Shown here: positions 10,069-20,259 of the stretch, piece after piece
Numbering within the stretch: the first letter of the stretch is position 1
Layout: each line of letters opens with the position of its first letter
DNA from: Alkalicoccus halolimnae
GTDB lineage: Bacteria; Bacillota; Bacilli; Bacillales; Salisediminibacteriaceae
Assembly: GCF_008014775.2 (NCBI RefSeq)
Contig: NZ_CP144914.1
Coordinates: 2,666,001 to 2,730,000, forward strand
Length of the DNA stretch: 64,000 nucleotides
Reading direction: 5' to 3'
The notes under the pieces: generated by a model
Told to the model about the DNA's origin: nothing
What the model saw: only the letters and a program-made list of their open reading frames with translations
Database searches by the model: none
Position numbers and translations under genes: made by a program

Positions 10069-11459
10069 CGGAGAAGCGTCCGTACCAGCTCTTCCTGCCT
10101 GGATGCAAGCTGAGTTCTGCGCCGTTCAATACTCCATTCCCGTTCTGCTTTATTGATTCTTATATCGTGTGTAAGAGGAGATTCCCCTTCCGGAATGTAT
10201 TCATCCAGTCCGAACACTTTTGTCATGTAAGTAAGAAGTTCTTCTGGATCTTCCTCTTCCGGCACTTCTTTAAGCGCCGTAATCGGATCTCGCAGCATCT
10301 GGTTCACAATGCTTTTCATATGCTTGCGGATCACTTTTTTCTCCCGGTCGGTCAAGCTTGAAAGTTTTCGTTCCAGGCTTTCCATCGTCTGTTCCTGCAC
10401 TGTCGAAGCCTTGGAACGGAGAGCAGTGATAACAGGCACAACGCCGAGGGTATCAAGCCAGTGACTGAAGGTGACGAGCTCTTCTTCAATCATCAGTTCA
10501 ATCTTCTCTGCTTCCTGTCTGCGTTCTTCCAGATTGGCATTTACGATTCCCTGAAGATCGTCGATGTCGTACAGATAGACGTTATCGATCTCCGCAAGAT
10601 CCGGATCAAGGTCACGCGGCACGGCAATATCCACAAGGAAAAGCGGCCGTCCTCTGCGTTTTTTGACTAGATCCATCACTTCCTGTTTATGCAGAACGTA
10701 ATCTTTTGAACCAGTCGAACTGATGAGAATATCCGTTGTTTCCAGAGAATCATTCAGGCTGCTGATGCTTTTTGAATCACCTAAAAATTTAGCAGCAAGT
10801 TCATCGGCTTTTTCTTTTGTCCGGTTCATAACCGTAATATCGGAAACGCCGTTGGACGACAGGTGCTTCGCTGTTAGTTCGCTCATTTTCCCGGCACCCA
10901 TGACAAGTACTTTTTTGTCGGCAAATCCACCGAAAATCTTTTTCCCGAGCTCCACTGCTGCGTAGCTGACCGATACGGCATTTTCACCGATCGCCGTTTC
11001 GGAATGAGCACGCTTGGCAAGCGTAACCGTCTGCTTAAACAGATGATTAAAAATCGTACCTGTTGTTTGTTTATCCCGCGCAAGGTCGAAGCTCTGGCGG
11101 ACCTGACCAAGTATCTGCGTTTCGCCGAGAACCATGGAATCCAGACCGCACGTAACCCGGAAAAGATGCTCAATCGCGTGCTCATCTTCCCGTACCTGCA
11201 GGTAGTGGCTGAATTCTTCCTTGGGTATCTCAAACCATTCCTGTAAAAAAAGTTTCGTATAATAACGTCCGGTATGAAGCTGGTCCGCTACCACATAAAG
11301 TTCGGTCCGGTTGCAGGTAGAAACAATGACGCATTCAAGAATGCTTTTAGACTGGCGCAGCTTCAACAGTGCCTGCTCCATATCTTCCTGAAACGTAAAT
11401 TTCTCTCGTATTTCAACCGGAGTTGATTTATAATTCAAACTGGTTACTAATACATGCAT
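10065..11459 (-). CDS. hemA: Glutamyl-tRNA reductase
   Basis: Reduces glutamyl-tRNA with NADPH to glutamate-1-semialdehyde, the committed step of haem synthesis. I start it at ATG 11457-11459 ([20 protein letters not shown]), which matches the family N-terminus and follows GGGGGGTG; the frame stays open 29 codons further upstream but that part is not family-like. The nucleophile C49 is in [10 protein letters not shown]; the NADPH domain has [14 protein letters not shown]. The resulting 464 residues fit. First gene of the operon, with its own sigma-A promoter. Confidence 0.97.
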   Translation of the reverse strand: MHVLVTSLNYKSTPVEIREKFTFQEDMEQALLKLRQSKSILECVIVSTCNRTELYVVADQLHTGRYYTKLFLQEWFEIPKEEFSHYLQVREDEHAIEHLFRVTCGLDSMVLGETQILGQVRQSFDLARDKQTTGTIFNHLFKQTVTLAKRAHSETAIGENAVSVSYAAVELGKKIFGGFADKKVLVMGAGKMSELTAKHLSSNGVSDITVMNRTKEKADELAAKFLGDSKSISSLNDSLETTDILISSTGSKDYVLHKQEVMDLVKKRRGRPLFLVDIAVPRDLDPDLAEIDNVYLYDIDDLQGIVNANLEERRQEAEKIELMIEEELVTFSHWLDTLGVVPVITALRSKASTVQEQTMESLERKLSSLTDREKKVIRKHMKSIVNQMLRDPITALKEVPEEEDPEELLTYMTKVFGLDEYIPEGESPLTHDIRINKAEREWSIERRRTQLASRQEELVRTLLR

Positions 11460-11566
11460 ACCGTGGGTACACCCCCCTGAATAAAAGCCATTATTTATTT
11501 TACACGATACAGGAACACCTGACAATGTCACATGTTCCTGCATCAATTCTCTAAAATTCTTTCTAC

Positions 11567-11596
11567 ATTATAACACTTTTAATCTGGAAACGTCAC
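11567..11596 (-). promoter_or_regulatory. Sigma-A promoter of the hem operon
   Basis: Minus-strand -10 TATAAT (11567-11572) with -35-like GTGACG (11591-11596) at 18 bases spacing. It leaves a leader of roughly 100 bases before hemA. Confidence 0.6.
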
Positions 11597-11676
11597 ACTT
11601 TACGGTTTTCTTTTTTATGAATGATTTGTGACGCTTTCTTACGACATTTTCCCTGAATGGAAAGGAGCTCGTTATT

Positions 11677-12165
11677 ATGAAAACGAACCACACTGTGTCC
11701 GGTATGATTTTACTCTTTTTAGGTATTTATTTTCTGCTGCAGCAGTTCAATATTTCAATTCCATTTGCAGAAGTGCTTTTTCGCTGGCCGTCCATTCTGT
11801 TTGGTCTCGGACTTGTGTTTATGTGGCAGGGTTTCTCAAATAAAGATGACAGCAGCATGTTTTCCGGATCGGTACTGACCGGACTTGGTATCCTCTTTCA
11901 TGGAAGTACTACGTTTGAAGTATGGAGTTTAACATGGCCCTATTTCACACTCGTCATCGGTCTTGCTTTCTTGATGAAATATAATGTCCGCAAAAAGGAC
12001 GGGCTTTCCACCGGAATTATCCTGCTTCTGATTACGGCAGTCGGCGTATTTGCTTCACAGGTGCTGCCTCTGTTTCAGGACACTGTAGGCAGTTTCACTT
12101 CGTTCTGGCCGCTTGCTTTTGTCGCTGTCGGTATCTATTATCTGTTTTTCCGGAAATCCCGTTAA
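11677..12165 (+). CDS. LiaF/LiaI-like four-helix membrane protein
   Basis: Predicted membrane protein of 162 residues with alternating hydrophobic segments: about 8-22, 30-50, 62-95, 105-125 and 138-156. Repeated patterns such as GMILLFLGIYFLL and WPLAFVAVGIYYLF resemble the N-terminal transmembrane domain of LiaF-type cell-envelope stress proteins. The soluble LiaF C-terminal domain is missing, so it is only the membrane half or a stand-alone relative. GGAAAGGAG precedes the ATG. It is divergent from hemA, ends in a strong terminator and has no two-component system beside it. Function not known. Confidence 0.75.
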   Translation: MKTNHTVSGMILLFLGIYFLLQQFNISIPFAEVLFRWPSILFGLGLVFMWQGFSNKDDSSMFSGSVLTGLGILFHGSTTFEVWSLTWPYFTLVIGLAFLMKYNVRKKDGLSTGIILLLITAVGVFASQVLPLFQDTVGSFTSFWPLAFVAVGIYYLFFRKSR

Positions 12166-12171
12166 TGAAAA

Positions 12172-12217
12172 AGGCGTTTGGAGAGAGCACGGTACTCTTT
12201 CCAAACGCCTCTTTTTT
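12172..12217 (+). terminator. Strong terminator after the LiaF-like gene
   Basis: Stem GGCGTTTGGAGAGAG / CTCTTTCCAAACGCC followed by TCTTTTTT. An A-run before the stem would allow action on the other strand too. Confidence 0.9.
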
Positions 12218-12302
12218 CAGCCTTTTTCAAGGCTTTGTTAAAGGCGTATGCTCTTGGGTGAAGTTGGTAAAAAGTAAATGTTTATTTCAAACTATGAGAA
12301 TG

Positions 12303-12421
12303 ATTTCCACACCAGACGGACGCTTTCCGTGGGGCTGGTCTTCAACTAATTCTGCCTCCGCCAGGCTCCGTCAGAGTGGATTTTCAGACGGCACTGATCC
12401 CACAGGAGTCGCCGCCTTTTG
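12303..12421 (-). repeat. Structured intergenic repeat, R1/R3 intermediate (copy g)
   Basis: On the minus strand: GGCGG with CCGTC (one G-T pair), and CC-T-GTGGG with CCCACGG. The same bulged-T stem is CC-T-GCGGG / CCCGCGG in the R3 copies, i.e. a compensatory C-G to T-A change. Motifs GACTCC, AGTTGAAGAC and GGAAAGCG are kept; the central hairpin is decayed. The 12218-13287 gap contains only repeats. Confidence 0.65.
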
Positions 12422-12504
12422 TATCAATCATCTGCTTTTTTTAAGAAATCTATTGTCATGAAGATTAAAAACGTTTAAAAACTCCAAGAGAAATTTTTAT
12501 GAAA

Positions 12505-12804
12505 TATATAAATTGAACTTAATATTTATAAAGACAGAATGTATGACCTCGAAAGCGGTCTTCTCTATCGAAAGAAAGAAGGGTGTTATAATTTTTAACG
12601 ACCATACCTGCAGGAAGAACAAAGATGGAGAACAGGCCGCTGCAGGGCACATGGTGCGACTCCAGGGCGAATCAGGACGAGCCCCACCCCGCCCGACCGC
12701 AGGGAGGAAGGGATTAGCTGAGGCCCGCCCGGAAAGCGTCCCCATGGAAACGAAAGCGGCTGGTTACAGAAGCGGAGACTAATTATTAAGTTCAACATAT
12801 AAAG
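12505..12804 (+). mobile_element. MITE-like element with terminal inverted repeats carrying an R1 repeat (copy B)
   Basis: Left TTGAACTTAATATTTATA (from 12513), right AATTATTAAGTTCAA (to 12795). Internal sequence is clearly homologous to copy A at 4.3 kb and copy C at 59.3 kb, including GCGGTCTTC, TATCGAAAGAAAGAA and the R1 core at about 12640-12772. No transposase. Confidence 0.65.
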
Positions 12805-12955
12805 ATTTTATTTTCATATATTTGGAATGAAGAGGTCGGAATTCCCATTATAAAAAGTAGATTTTTCTACTAATTGAATCAATTTCATAAGTGCTTTTTT
12901 TCAGAGAACCAGACGAATATACATTCGATACTCTAAACTAACGTTCATATTTAAA

Positions 12956-13090
12956 CATGAGCGCAGCGAAAGACGGTGACTCCCAAAGGATCAAACGCCG
13001 TCTGAAGATGCAATTTTGTGAAGGTTTTTCCGCAAATTTCAGCTGAAGACATGCCCTTGGGAAAGCGTCCGTCAGCAGCGCAGGTCATTT
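12956..13090 (+). repeat. Structured intergenic repeat, R3 type (copy l)
   Basis: Outer GACGG / CCGTC and second stem CCCAA-AGG / CCCTTGGG. The stem sequences differ from the other copies but pairing is kept. Motifs GACTCC, CTGAAGAT, AGCTGAAGAC and GGGAAAGCG are kept. Between 13091 and 13287 I see only a weak hairpin (CAGGGCA / TGCCCTG, about 13225-13283) after the ABC gene. Confidence 0.65.
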
Positions 13091-13287
13091 ACCTTATTCG
13101 GTTGTTAGTGGATTAACTTCTATTATGAAATTCAATCAATATACAAAATAAAGTAAAAACCTGTGGAAGAAAGAAGTGGGAAGCTCTTACAGGGCATATA
13201 TCCGAAGAAGCTTCAGGGTCCTCTAAGGCAGGGCATTTGAAGCAACATCTCCTCAAAATAAAAAGGAAGATCCTGCCCTGTTTAATA

Positions 13288-14019
13288 TCAGGTAAGAATT
13301 TTCGATAAAAACGCTTTGGTCGGCTCTTCCTGAGGATTGTCAAAAAGCTCCTTGGATACACCCTTTTCGACGATTCTGCCCTCGTGGATCAGCATCGTAT
13401 AGTCCGAAGCTTCCTTCGCAAAATTCATCTCGTGCGTGACGATAATCATCGTCATTCCTTCTGCTGCGAGCTGTTTCATCGTTTCCAGCACTTCTCCGAC
13501 AAGTTCCGGATCGAGCGCGGAAGTCGGTTCATCAAAGAGCATTACTTCAGGCTTCATCGCAAGTGCCCGGGCAATGGCTACACGCTGCTTCTGGCCGCCG
13601 GAAAGGCTGGCCGGATACGTGTCTGACTTCTCCTGCATGCCTACTTTTTTCAGCAGACGAAATGCTTCTGCTTCGGCTTCTTTTTTGGATAATCCCATCA
13701 CGTACACAGGAGCTTCCGTCACGTTTTCAAGTACGGTTTTATGCGGAAACAGGTGAAAATGCTGAAAAACCATGCCGACACGCTGACGCAGCCGGTTTAT
13801 GCTGTGCGTCGTCGGTTCGATTGTTTCTCCTCCAAACTGAATCGTCCCGCTGTCTTTTTCCTCGAGAAAATTCAGACAGCGGAGCAGCGTGCTTTTTCCG
13901 GACCCGCTCGATCCAATCAGACAGACGACATCCCCCTCTTCCACGGTGAGGTTGACTCCGTGAAGCACCGGGGTGCCGTCAAACGACTTATACAAATTTT
14001 CTACGCGGATTTTCTCCAT
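13288..14019 (-). CDS. Amino-acid ABC transporter ATP-binding protein, orphan
   Basis: ATPase subunit of the polar amino-acid uptake family (GlnQ/TcyC-like, PAAT). Walker A GSSGSGKST (36-44), Q-loop MVFQHFHLFPH, signature LSGGQKQRVAIARALA, Walker B VMLFDEPTSALDP and the switch-region histidine in IIVTHEMNFA are all present; 243 residues is the usual size. No permease or solute-binding protein is encoded nearby, so it must pair with components elsewhere. It ends the ysxC-lonA direction, 15 bases behind ysxC, and is followed by repeats. B. subtilis has no such gene here. The substrate cannot be assigned. Confidence 0.93.
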   Translation of the reverse strand: MEKIRVENLYKSFDGTPVLHGVNLTVEEGDVVCLIGSSGSGKSTLLRCLNFLEEKDSGTIQFGGETIEPTTHSINRLRQRVGMVFQHFHLFPHKTVLENVTEAPVYVMGLSKKEAEAEAFRLLKKVGMQEKSDTYPASLSGGQKQRVAIARALAMKPEVMLFDEPTSALDPELVGEVLETMKQLAAEGMTMIIVTHEMNFAKEASDYTMLIHEGRIVEKGVSKELFDNPQEEPTKAFLSKILT

Positions 14020-14034
14020 CGTACCTGGTCCTTT

Positions 14035-14622
14035 CTAGCCGAAAAGGGCGTTATTGATCGCGTTCCAGGCTTTATCTTTCCCCTGGGCCGTTTCGGATGA
14101 AAATATAATTAGCTGATCTTCCTCCTGAAAGTGCATTTCCTGCTTGATCCAGGAAGTGTGCTGGGACCATTTTCCTTTGGATACTTTATCTGCTTTTGTA
14201 GCGATAACAATGACCGGACGTTCATGATGCTTGAGCCAGTCGAACATCATGACGTCCTCTTTGGAAGGTTTATGGCGCAGATCCACAATCTGCACGACCG
14301 CCTTCAACTGCTCCCGGTTTTGAAAGTACGTCTCCATGACGCGCCCCCAGGCTTCCCGTTCACTTTTGGATACTTTGGCATAGCCGTATCCCGGTACGTC
14401 AACGAAGTGAAACCGGTCGTTAATCCAGTAATAGTTAAGGGTGCGCGTTTTTCCGGGCCGCTGGGAGATTCTCGCCAGCCCTTTGCGTCCCAGAAGCGTA
14501 TTGATAAACGAAGACTTCCCGACATTGGACCGGCCGGAAAGAGCAATTTCCGGAAACGGCCCCTTCGGAAACTGTTCTTCTTTTGCTGCGCTTATCGTTA
14601 GTTCTGCGCTTGAAATTTTCAT
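14035..14622 (-). CDS. ysxC: Ribosome-biogenesis GTPase YsxC/EngB
   Basis: Essential small GTPase for 50S subunit assembly, 195 residues. G1 GRSNVGKSS (30-38), G3 DVPGYGYA, G4 TKADK and the TRTLNYY switch region are intact. It begins 2 bases after the lonA stop with its ribosome site inside the lonA end, so the two are coupled, as in B. subtilis. Confidence 0.97.
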   Translation of the reverse strand: MKISSAELTISAAKEEQFPKGPFPEIALSGRSNVGKSSFINTLLGRKGLARISQRPGKTRTLNYYWINDRFHFVDVPGYGYAKVSKSEREAWGRVMETYFQNREQLKAVVQIVDLRHKPSKEDVMMFDWLKHHERPVIVIATKADKVSKGKWSQHTSWIKQEMHFQEEDQLIIFSSETAQGKDKAWNAINNALFG

Positions 14623-14624
14623 TA

Positions 14625-16940
14625 TTAGTTCCTCACAATCGCGTGCTTTAATACTTCGTCCAGATGGGATACCGGGATGAAAGTTAATCCTTTTCGTACA
14701 CTCTCCGGTATGTCTTCCAGATCTTTTTCGTTTTCCTGCGGCATAATAATATGCGTGAGTCCAGCGCGGTGGGCGCTCATCGCTTTCTCTTTCAGTCCGC
14801 CGATGGGAAGGACTCGTCCGCGGAGTGTAATTTCTCCGGTCATGCCCACTTCTTTACGGACAGGCTGATTCGTTAATGCTGAAATAAGGGCAGTCGCCAT
14901 CGTAATTCCTGCAGATGGACCGTCCTTTGGCACAGCGCCTTCCGGAACGTGAATATGAATATCATTTTTTTGATTGAAATCAGCATCAATCTGCAGATCT
15001 TCCGCTTTGGAACGGATATAGCTGAAAGCAGCCTGAGCCGATTCTTTCATAACGTCTCCGAGTTTTCCTGTAAGCGTCAGTTTGCCTTCACCCGGTGACA
15101 AGGCTACTTCAATCGTAAGCGTATCGCCTCCTGCCGCCGTATAGGCAAGTCCGGTAGCTGCACCGATCTGATTTTCAAGCTCGGCTTTTCCATAGCGGAA
15201 CTGTCGCTTCCCGAGCATTGTTTCCAAATTGTTATCGGTCAGCACTACGCGCTTTTTCTCTCCGGAAACGAGCATTTTCGTCGCTTTTCGGCAGATGGTC
15301 GCCAGCTGCCGCTCCAGGTTTCGGACACCTGCTTCCCTCGTATAGTAGCGGATAATGCTGAGAAGCGCTTCGTCGCGTACCTGCATCTCGTTTTTCGTCA
15401 GTCCGTGCTCGCGGATCTGCTTCGGAAGCAGGTATCCTTTAGCAATCTCCAGCTTTTCCACTTCCGTGTAACCGGGAATATGGATCATTTCCATCCGGTC
15501 GCGAAGCGCCGGCGGAATACCTGCGATATCATTGGCTGTTGTTACAAACAGTACTTTTGATAAATCGTACGGCTCTTCAATGAAATGATCACTGAACGTG
15601 TTGTTCTGCTCCGGATCGAGAACTTCCAGCAGTGCCGAAGACGGGTCTCCCCGGAAGTCATTGGCCATTTTATCAATTTCGTCAAGCAGGAAAACCGGGT
15701 TAACCGTGCCTGCTTTTTTCATTCCCTGAATAATACGTCCGGGCATAGCACCTACATACGTGCGGCGGTGGCCTCTGATTTCTGCTTCATCGCGGACCCC
15801 TCCGAGGGACATACGGACAAAATTACGGTCGAGCGAACGGGCAATGGAACGGGCTAGCGACGTCTTACCTACACCTGGAGGCCCGGAAAGACAGAGAATC
15901 GGCCCTTTCAGTCTTTTCGTCCGCTGCTGGACAGCGAGATACTCGAGCACCCGCTCTTTCACTTTTTCCAAACCATAATGATCTTCATTTAAAATATCTT
16001 CCGAGCGGTGGATATCAAGCAGATCTTCGGTTTCCTCCTGCCACGGCACCTGCGTAAGCCACTCGATATAATTACGGATCACAGAGCTTTCCGCAGCGTT
16101 CGGCGGCATTTTTTCGTATCGTTTCAGTTCTTTCATTGCTTTTTCTTCAATTGCTTCCGGCATGTCGGCTTCGTAGATCTTCTCACGTAGTTCTTCCGCT
16201 TCGCCTTCTTTGCCTTCCCGGTCGCCCAGCTCTTTCTGAATCGCTTTCATCTGCTCCCGCAGGTAGTATTCCTTCTGCGTGCGTTCCATTGATTTTTTAA
16301 CCCGCTGGCCGATCTTTTTCTCGAGACCGAGTACTTCCCTTTCGTTGGAAAGAATGCGCAGCATCAGCTTCAGCCGTTCGTCGAGGCTGAGCGTTTCGAG
16401 AATTTCCTGTTTCTGAACCACTTTCAGCGGCAGATGGGAAGCAATGATGTCCGCAAGTCTGCCCGGCTCTATAATATCCGCCACTGAGGCAAACGTTTCC
16501 TGGGAGATTTTCTTTGAAATTTGCGTATACTGTTCGAACTGTTCGAGTATGCTGCGCATCAGCGCCTGCTCCTCGACAGTCGCTTCCTGACGTTCTTGAA
16601 TGGATTCTATCTCCACCGACGTGAACTTGTCTCCATCTTCCAGATTTTTAACGCGCCCGCGGTCGAGGCCTTCTACGAGAACACGGATCGTTCCGTTCGG
16701 AAGCTTCAGCATCTGCTTTACTTTGGCCACGGTTCCAATCGTATATAAATCGCCTGCTTCGGGTTCTTCTGTAGATACTTCCTTTTGTGTAAGCAGAAAA
16801 ATTAAATTATCTTCAACCATAGCCTGTTCAAGGCCGCTGACTGATTTTTTGCGGCCGACGTCCAGGTGTAAAACCATTGTCGGGTATACAAGCAGCCCTC
16901 TCAGCGGAAGAAGCGGCAGTTTTTTAGTATTTTCACTCAT
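14625..16940 (-). CDS. lonA: ATP-dependent protease Lon
   Basis: Cytoplasmic AAA+ protease degrading damaged and regulatory proteins. N-domain [13 protein letters not shown], Walker [14 protein letters not shown] at about 352-364, Walker [10 protein letters not shown], then the C-terminal protease with the catalytic serine in PKDGPSAG and lysine in [15 protein letters not shown] use ATG 16938-16940 ([10 protein letters not shown]): GGAGGT lies 10 bases upstream, whereas an upstream in-frame ATG (16958) overlaps that ribosome site. B. subtilis carries a second, sporulation-specific lonB between this gene and clpX; it is absent here. Confidence 0.97.
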   Translation of the reverse strand: MSENTKKLPLLPLRGLLVYPTMVLHLDVGRKKSVSGLEQAMVEDNLIFLLTQKEVSTEEPEAGDLYTIGTVAKVKQMLKLPNGTIRVLVEGLDRGRVKNLEDGDKFTSVEIESIQERQEATVEEQALMRSILEQFEQYTQISKKISQETFASVADIIEPGRLADIIASHLPLKVVQKQEILETLSLDERLKLMLRILSNEREVLGLEKKIGQRVKKSMERTQKEYYLREQMKAIQKELGDREGKEGEAEELREKIYEADMPEAIEEKAMKELKRYEKMPPNAAESSVIRNYIEWLTQVPWQEETEDLLDIHRSEDILNEDHYGLEKVKERVLEYLAVQQRTKRLKGPILCLSGPPGVGKTSLARSIARSLDRNFVRMSLGGVRDEAEIRGHRRTYVGAMPGRIIQGMKKAGTVNPVFLLDEIDKMANDFRGDPSSALLEVLDPEQNNTFSDHFIEEPYDLSKVLFVTTANDIAGIPPALRDRMEMIHIPGYTEVEKLEIAKGYLLPKQIREHGLTKNEMQVRDEALLSIIRYYTREAGVRNLERQLATICRKATKMLVSGEKKRVVLTDNNLETMLGKRQFRYGKAELENQIGAATGLAYTAAGGDTLTIEVALSPGEGKLTLTGKLGDVMKESAQAAFSYIRSKAEDLQIDADFNQKNDIHIHVPEGAVPKDGPSAGITMATALISALTNQPVRKEVGMTGEITLRGRVLPIGGLKEKAMSAHRAGLTHIIMPQENEKDLEDIPESVRKGLTFIPVSHLDEVLKHAIVRN

Positions 16941-17000
16941 TGTGCGATGCACCTCCATGCAGCCGTTGTCATTCGTTCACACCGGCGATTATGTATAATA

Positions 17001-17024
17001 TTTCCTGCCTGTACAGACAGGAAA
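17001..17024. promoter_or_regulatory. 24-bp palindrome upstream of lonA, candidate operator
   Basis: TTTCCTGCCTG-TA-CAGACAGGAAA is an inverted repeat with 11 paired positions (one C/A asymmetry). It abuts AT-rich TATTATACATAAT on the lonA side, which could hold the -10. It has no T-run, so it is not a terminator. It does not match CtsR or CIRCE elements. Confidence 0.45.
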
Positions 17025-17041
17025 CGTGTTTTCATAAAAAA

Positions 17042-17122
17042 AGGCGTGCTCCACCAAGCGTCCCGCCGGAGAGAAAACTCGTCTCCCCGGAACCTTATGG
17101 CAACGCAGGTTTTGCACACCTT
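17042..17122 (-). terminator. Branched terminator after clpX
   Basis: On the minus strand GGTGTGC pairs with GCACGCC and is followed by seven Ts. The loop holds inner hairpins, one AACCT / AGGTT and one CCGGGGAGA / TCTCTCCGG. It separates clpX from lonA transcription. Confidence 0.65.
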
Positions 17123-17138
17123 GTATCTCAGCTGTTCC

Positions 17139-18404
17139 TTATGCACTTTCTTTCGGTTCCTGCTGAATCTTACTGCCGTCCTTATCAATCAGTGTCGGCG
17201 CTTCTTTATCGCGGACCGTTTCCCCGGTGATAATACATTTGGAAATGTCATCACGGGAAGGAAGATCGTACATGACGTCCAGCATGAGAGACTCAATAAT
17301 GGAGCGCAGTCCCCGTGCTCCTGTTTTACGCTCGATAGCAAGCTTGGCTACTTCACGAAGCGCATCTTCTGTAAATTCAAGCTCGACATCATCAAGCTCA
17401 AGAAGCTTAACATACTGCTTGATAAGCGCGTTTTTCGGCGCTGTAAGAATCTCAATCAGCGCTTCTTCATCGAGGTATTCCAGACTTGCGATAACCGGCA
17501 TACGTCCGATAAATTCCGGAATAAGTCCGTAGCGGAGAAGGTCTTCCGGAAGGATTTTGGAAAGATACTGGTGCTCTTCCAGATGAGACGTTTCTGTCTC
17601 TGAACCAAATCCGATAACCTTTTTACCAAGACGTCGTTTAATGATCGAATCGATGCCGTCAAACGCTCCTCCGATAATAAACAGAACGTTCGTCGTATCA
17701 ATTTGAATAAATTCCTGGTGAGGGTGTTTACGTCCGCCCTGCGGAGGTACGCTTGCTGTTGTACCTTCAAGAATTTTCAGAAGGGCCTGCTGGACTCCTT
17801 CACCGGAAACGTCTCTCGTAATCGACGGGTTTTCGGATTTTCGGGCAACTTTATCAATTTCATCGATATAAATAATACCGCGTTCGGCTTTTTCCACATC
17901 GTAATCTGCTGCCTGAATAAGTTTGAGCAGAATGTTTTCCACGTCTTCCCCGACGTAACCGGCTTCCGTAAGAGAAGTCGCGTCTGCGATTGCAAACGGT
18001 ACATTCAGTATACGTGCGAGTGTCTGGGCGAGGAGTGTTTTACCGCTTCCTGTAGGGCCGATAAGACAGATGTTACTTTTAGCAAGCTCTACATCATCAC
18101 TTTTGCTGCTGGCATTGATACGTTTATAGTGGTTATAAACAGCTACAGAGAGCGTTTTCTTTGCCTGATCCTGGCCGATAACATATTCGTTCAGAATGTT
18201 ACGGATTTCCTGAGGTTTTGGAATATCTTCAAGCTCCACCTCTTCTTCCGTTCCCAGTTCTTCCTCTACAATTTCCGTGCAGAGTTCTATACATTCGTCA
18301 CATATATACACACCTGGGCCGGCGACCAGCTTACGTACTTGATCCTGAGTTTTTCCGCAGAAAGAGCATTTAAGCTGCCCTTTTTCTTCATTAAATTTAA
18401 ACAT
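17139..18404 (-). CDS. clpX: ClpX, ATP-binding unfoldase of the ClpXP protease
   Basis: AAA+ hexameric unfoldase that feeds substrates to ClpP. N-terminal zinc domain with C13, C16, C35 and C38; Walker [13 protein letters not shown]; Walker [10 protein letters not shown]; and IIGGAFDGI, the ClpP-docking IGF-type loop region. The true start is ATG 18402-18404 ([10 protein letters not shown]) with GAGGGG upstream; a TTG one codon earlier is unlikely. 421 residues. From 18405 to the tig terminators (about 270 bases) I see only the clpX promoter region and no gene. Confidence 0.98.
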   Translation of the reverse strand: MFKFNEEKGQLKCSFCGKTQDQVRKLVAGPGVYICDECIELCTEIVEEELGTEEEVELEDIPKPQEIRNILNEYVIGQDQAKKTLSVAVYNHYKRINASSKSDDVELAKSNICLIGPTGSGKTLLAQTLARILNVPFAIADATSLTEAGYVGEDVENILLKLIQAADYDVEKAERGIIYIDEIDKVARKSENPSITRDVSGEGVQQALLKILEGTTASVPPQGGRKHPHQEFIQIDTTNVLFIIGGAFDGIDSIIKRRLGKKVIGFGSETETSHLEEHQYLSKILPEDLLRYGLIPEFIGRMPVIASLEYLDEEALIEILTAPKNALIKQYVKLLELDDVELEFTEDALREVAKLAIERKTGARGLRSIIESLMLDVMYDLPSRDDISKCIITGETVRDKEAPTLIDKDGSKIQQEPKESA

Positions 18405-18677
18405 CAACTTTCACCCCTCTTAATAAGTATTGAAACATACGTCAGGCGAATACTCAAAACATTTCGCTTCGTTTATATAGGCAAGGCTTACACTTCCGTT
18501 GGTATTCCTGAAACAGGAATAAAACCTACAGACAACCTTAACGAGGTGTTCAACAGGTAAAGTGTATCATAATTTTTAAGTTCTTCCTATTATAAGCGCC
18601 TTCGTACTAATGGTAGCTTTGTAAAGAATATAGGAAGCTTCTCCATTTTGTCAAACGTACGGCTATGTATGTAGAAA

Positions 18678-18704
18678 ACAAGGCACGAGAATCTCGCGCC
18701 TTGT
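18678..18704 (-). terminator. Hairpin terminator downstream of tig
   Basis: Stem ACAAGGC.CGAGA with TCTCG.GCCTTGT, followed on the minus strand by TTTTCTAC. A second, closer hairpin (18784-18805, GCTGCTGA / TCAGCAGC) lies right behind the tig stop. Confidence 0.75.
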
Positions 18705-18817
18705 CATGTTGTTACTATTTTTTCTGCAGTTTTCCGCTTCTGAATTACAAATAGTCCGCCGACTGTCAAAAAAACAGTCATCGCTGCTGAATAGTCTCAG
18801 CAGCAGGACTTATTCCA

Positions 18818-20122
18818 TTATTCAGATGCCGGTACAGATTTGCTTTCATCTACAAGGAAATCAATGGCTTTACGGACTTGAAGGTCACCCTTAAGCACGT
18901 CAGTGCCGCCCTGCATAGCAAGAAGCTGCTTGATCTCGTCAACAGGACGCTCGTACATTTCCGCCATGTTTTCAAGCTCTTTTTCTACATCTTCTTCAGT
19001 TGCTTCCAGGTTCTCTGCGTTCGAGATTGCTTCCAGCGTCATGTTCATGCGGACACGCTTTTCAGCGTCTTCCTTGAACTGTTCCTTCATTCCCTCTTCG
19101 TCCGTCTGTGCGAACTGGTAGTACATATCAAGAGACATGCCCTGGGACTGAAGGCGCTGACCGAATTCCTCGAGCATGCGGTCGACTTCCGTGTTGACCA
19201 TTGCTTCCGGAACTTCGATAGTAGCATTTTCCGTTGCTTTCTCTACGAGCTTATCCTTTTTGTTCATTTCCACTTTTTGCTGCTTTTCTTGTTCCATGCG
19301 CTCGCGCACAGCCTTTTTCATGTCTTCAAAAGTTTCGTAGTTCTCATCAACGTCTTTCGCAAACTCGTCGTCGAGAGCCGGAAGTTCTTTACGCTTTACA
19401 TCATGGACTTTCACTTCAAACGTTGCAGCTTTACCAGCAAGTTCTTCCGCGTGGTATTCTTCAGGGAATTCCACTTCTACTTCTGTGTCGGCTCCGGCTT
19501 TGGCGCCTACAAGCTTTTCTTCAAATCCTGGGATAAACTGCCCGGATCCGATTTCAAGCGTATGGTTCTCAGCCTCTCCGCCTTCAAATGGTTCTCCGTC
19601 AACAAAGCCTTTGAAATCCATGACGACTGTATCGCCTTCCTGAACTTCTCCTTCTTCTATGACAGTCAGTTCTGCATGTTCGTTCTGAAGACGGTGAATT
19701 TCTTCACTCACTTCTTCTTCTGTTACTTCCTGGCTTTCTTCTTCTACTTCCAGACCTTTGTACTCGCCAAGCTCTACTTCCGGCTTTACAGTGACTGTGG
19801 CACGGAACGTAAGCGGCTCGCCTTTTGCCATATCATCGAGATCGATTTCAGGCTGGTCTACAGGATCAATACCTGCTTCTTCGACTGCTTCGGAATAAGC
19901 TTCCGGAAGTAGAATATCAAGAGCGTCCTGATAAAGAGCTTCTACACCGAAACGCTGTTCGAAAATTGGACGAGGTACCTTCCCTTTACGGAAACCTGGT
20001 ACGTTGACCTGTTTTACTACTTTTTGGAATGCCTTATCAAGTGCATCATCTACGCGCTTGCTGTCTACTGTGACAGTGAGGACTCCGGTATTGCCTTCTT
20101 GCTTTTCCCAATTTACTGACAT
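18818..20122 (-). CDS. tig: Trigger factor, ribosome-bound chaperone and prolyl isomerase
   Basis: Binds the ribosome exit tunnel and folds nascent chains. N-terminal ribosome-binding domain with the signature [17 protein letters not shown] (about 43-59), central FKBP-type domain ([17 protein letters not shown] at about 161-177), then the helical C-terminal chaperone arms. I use ATG 20120-20122 ([10 protein letters not shown]), 9 bases after GGAGGG, giving 434 residues. The protein is very acidic, typical of salt-adapted bacilli. Order clpX-tig-TPR gene is as in B. subtilis. Confidence 0.97.
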   Translation of the reverse strand: MSVNWEKQEGNTGVLTVTVDSKRVDDALDKAFQKVVKQVNVPGFRKGKVPRPIFEQRFGVEALYQDALDILLPEAYSEAVEEAGIDPVDQPEIDLDDMAKGEPLTFRATVTVKPEVELGEYKGLEVEEESQEVTEEEVSEEIHRLQNEHAELTVIEEGEVQEGDTVVMDFKGFVDGEPFEGGEAENHTLEIGSGQFIPGFEEKLVGAKAGADTEVEVEFPEEYHAEELAGKAATFEVKVHDVKRKELPALDDEFAKDVDENYETFEDMKKAVRERMEQEKQQKVEMNKKDKLVEKATENATIEVPEAMVNTEVDRMLEEFGQRLQSQGMSLDMYYQFAQTDEEGMKEQFKEDAEKRVRMNMTLEAISNAENLEATEEDVEKELENMAEMYERPVDEIKQLLAMQGGTDVLKGDLQVRKAIDFLVDESKSVPASE

Positions 20123-20259
20123 AGGATATATTCCCTCCAACATTCTAGTTCATATTTTACGTTTACTGTTGTTGACAACCACCTTATTATAACATAGCAA
20201 AAATCCATTTCAACGATTTCAATGTGATTCTTTCCATGCGCTTCTGCGCGGTATGTAAA

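Noticed and set aside
11460..11546. N-terminal extension of hemA by 29 codons
   Set aside because: HemA proteins start at MH.LV...YKS.P; the ribosome site GGGGGGTG fits the internal ATG, and the extension is not family-like.
12513..12782. 89-residue frame in inverted-repeat element copy B
   Set aside because: The frame crosses the structured repeat core and is not kept in copies A and C; no ribosome site.
17042..17122. Metabolite riboswitch before lonA
   Set aside because: Tested by eye against SAM, T-box and similar conserved cores without a match; best explained as the clpX terminator.
18878..19912. 344-residue open frame on the plus strand across tig
   Set aside because: Antisense shadow of trigger factor: low-complexity F/C/H-rich translation, no ribosome site, no family features.
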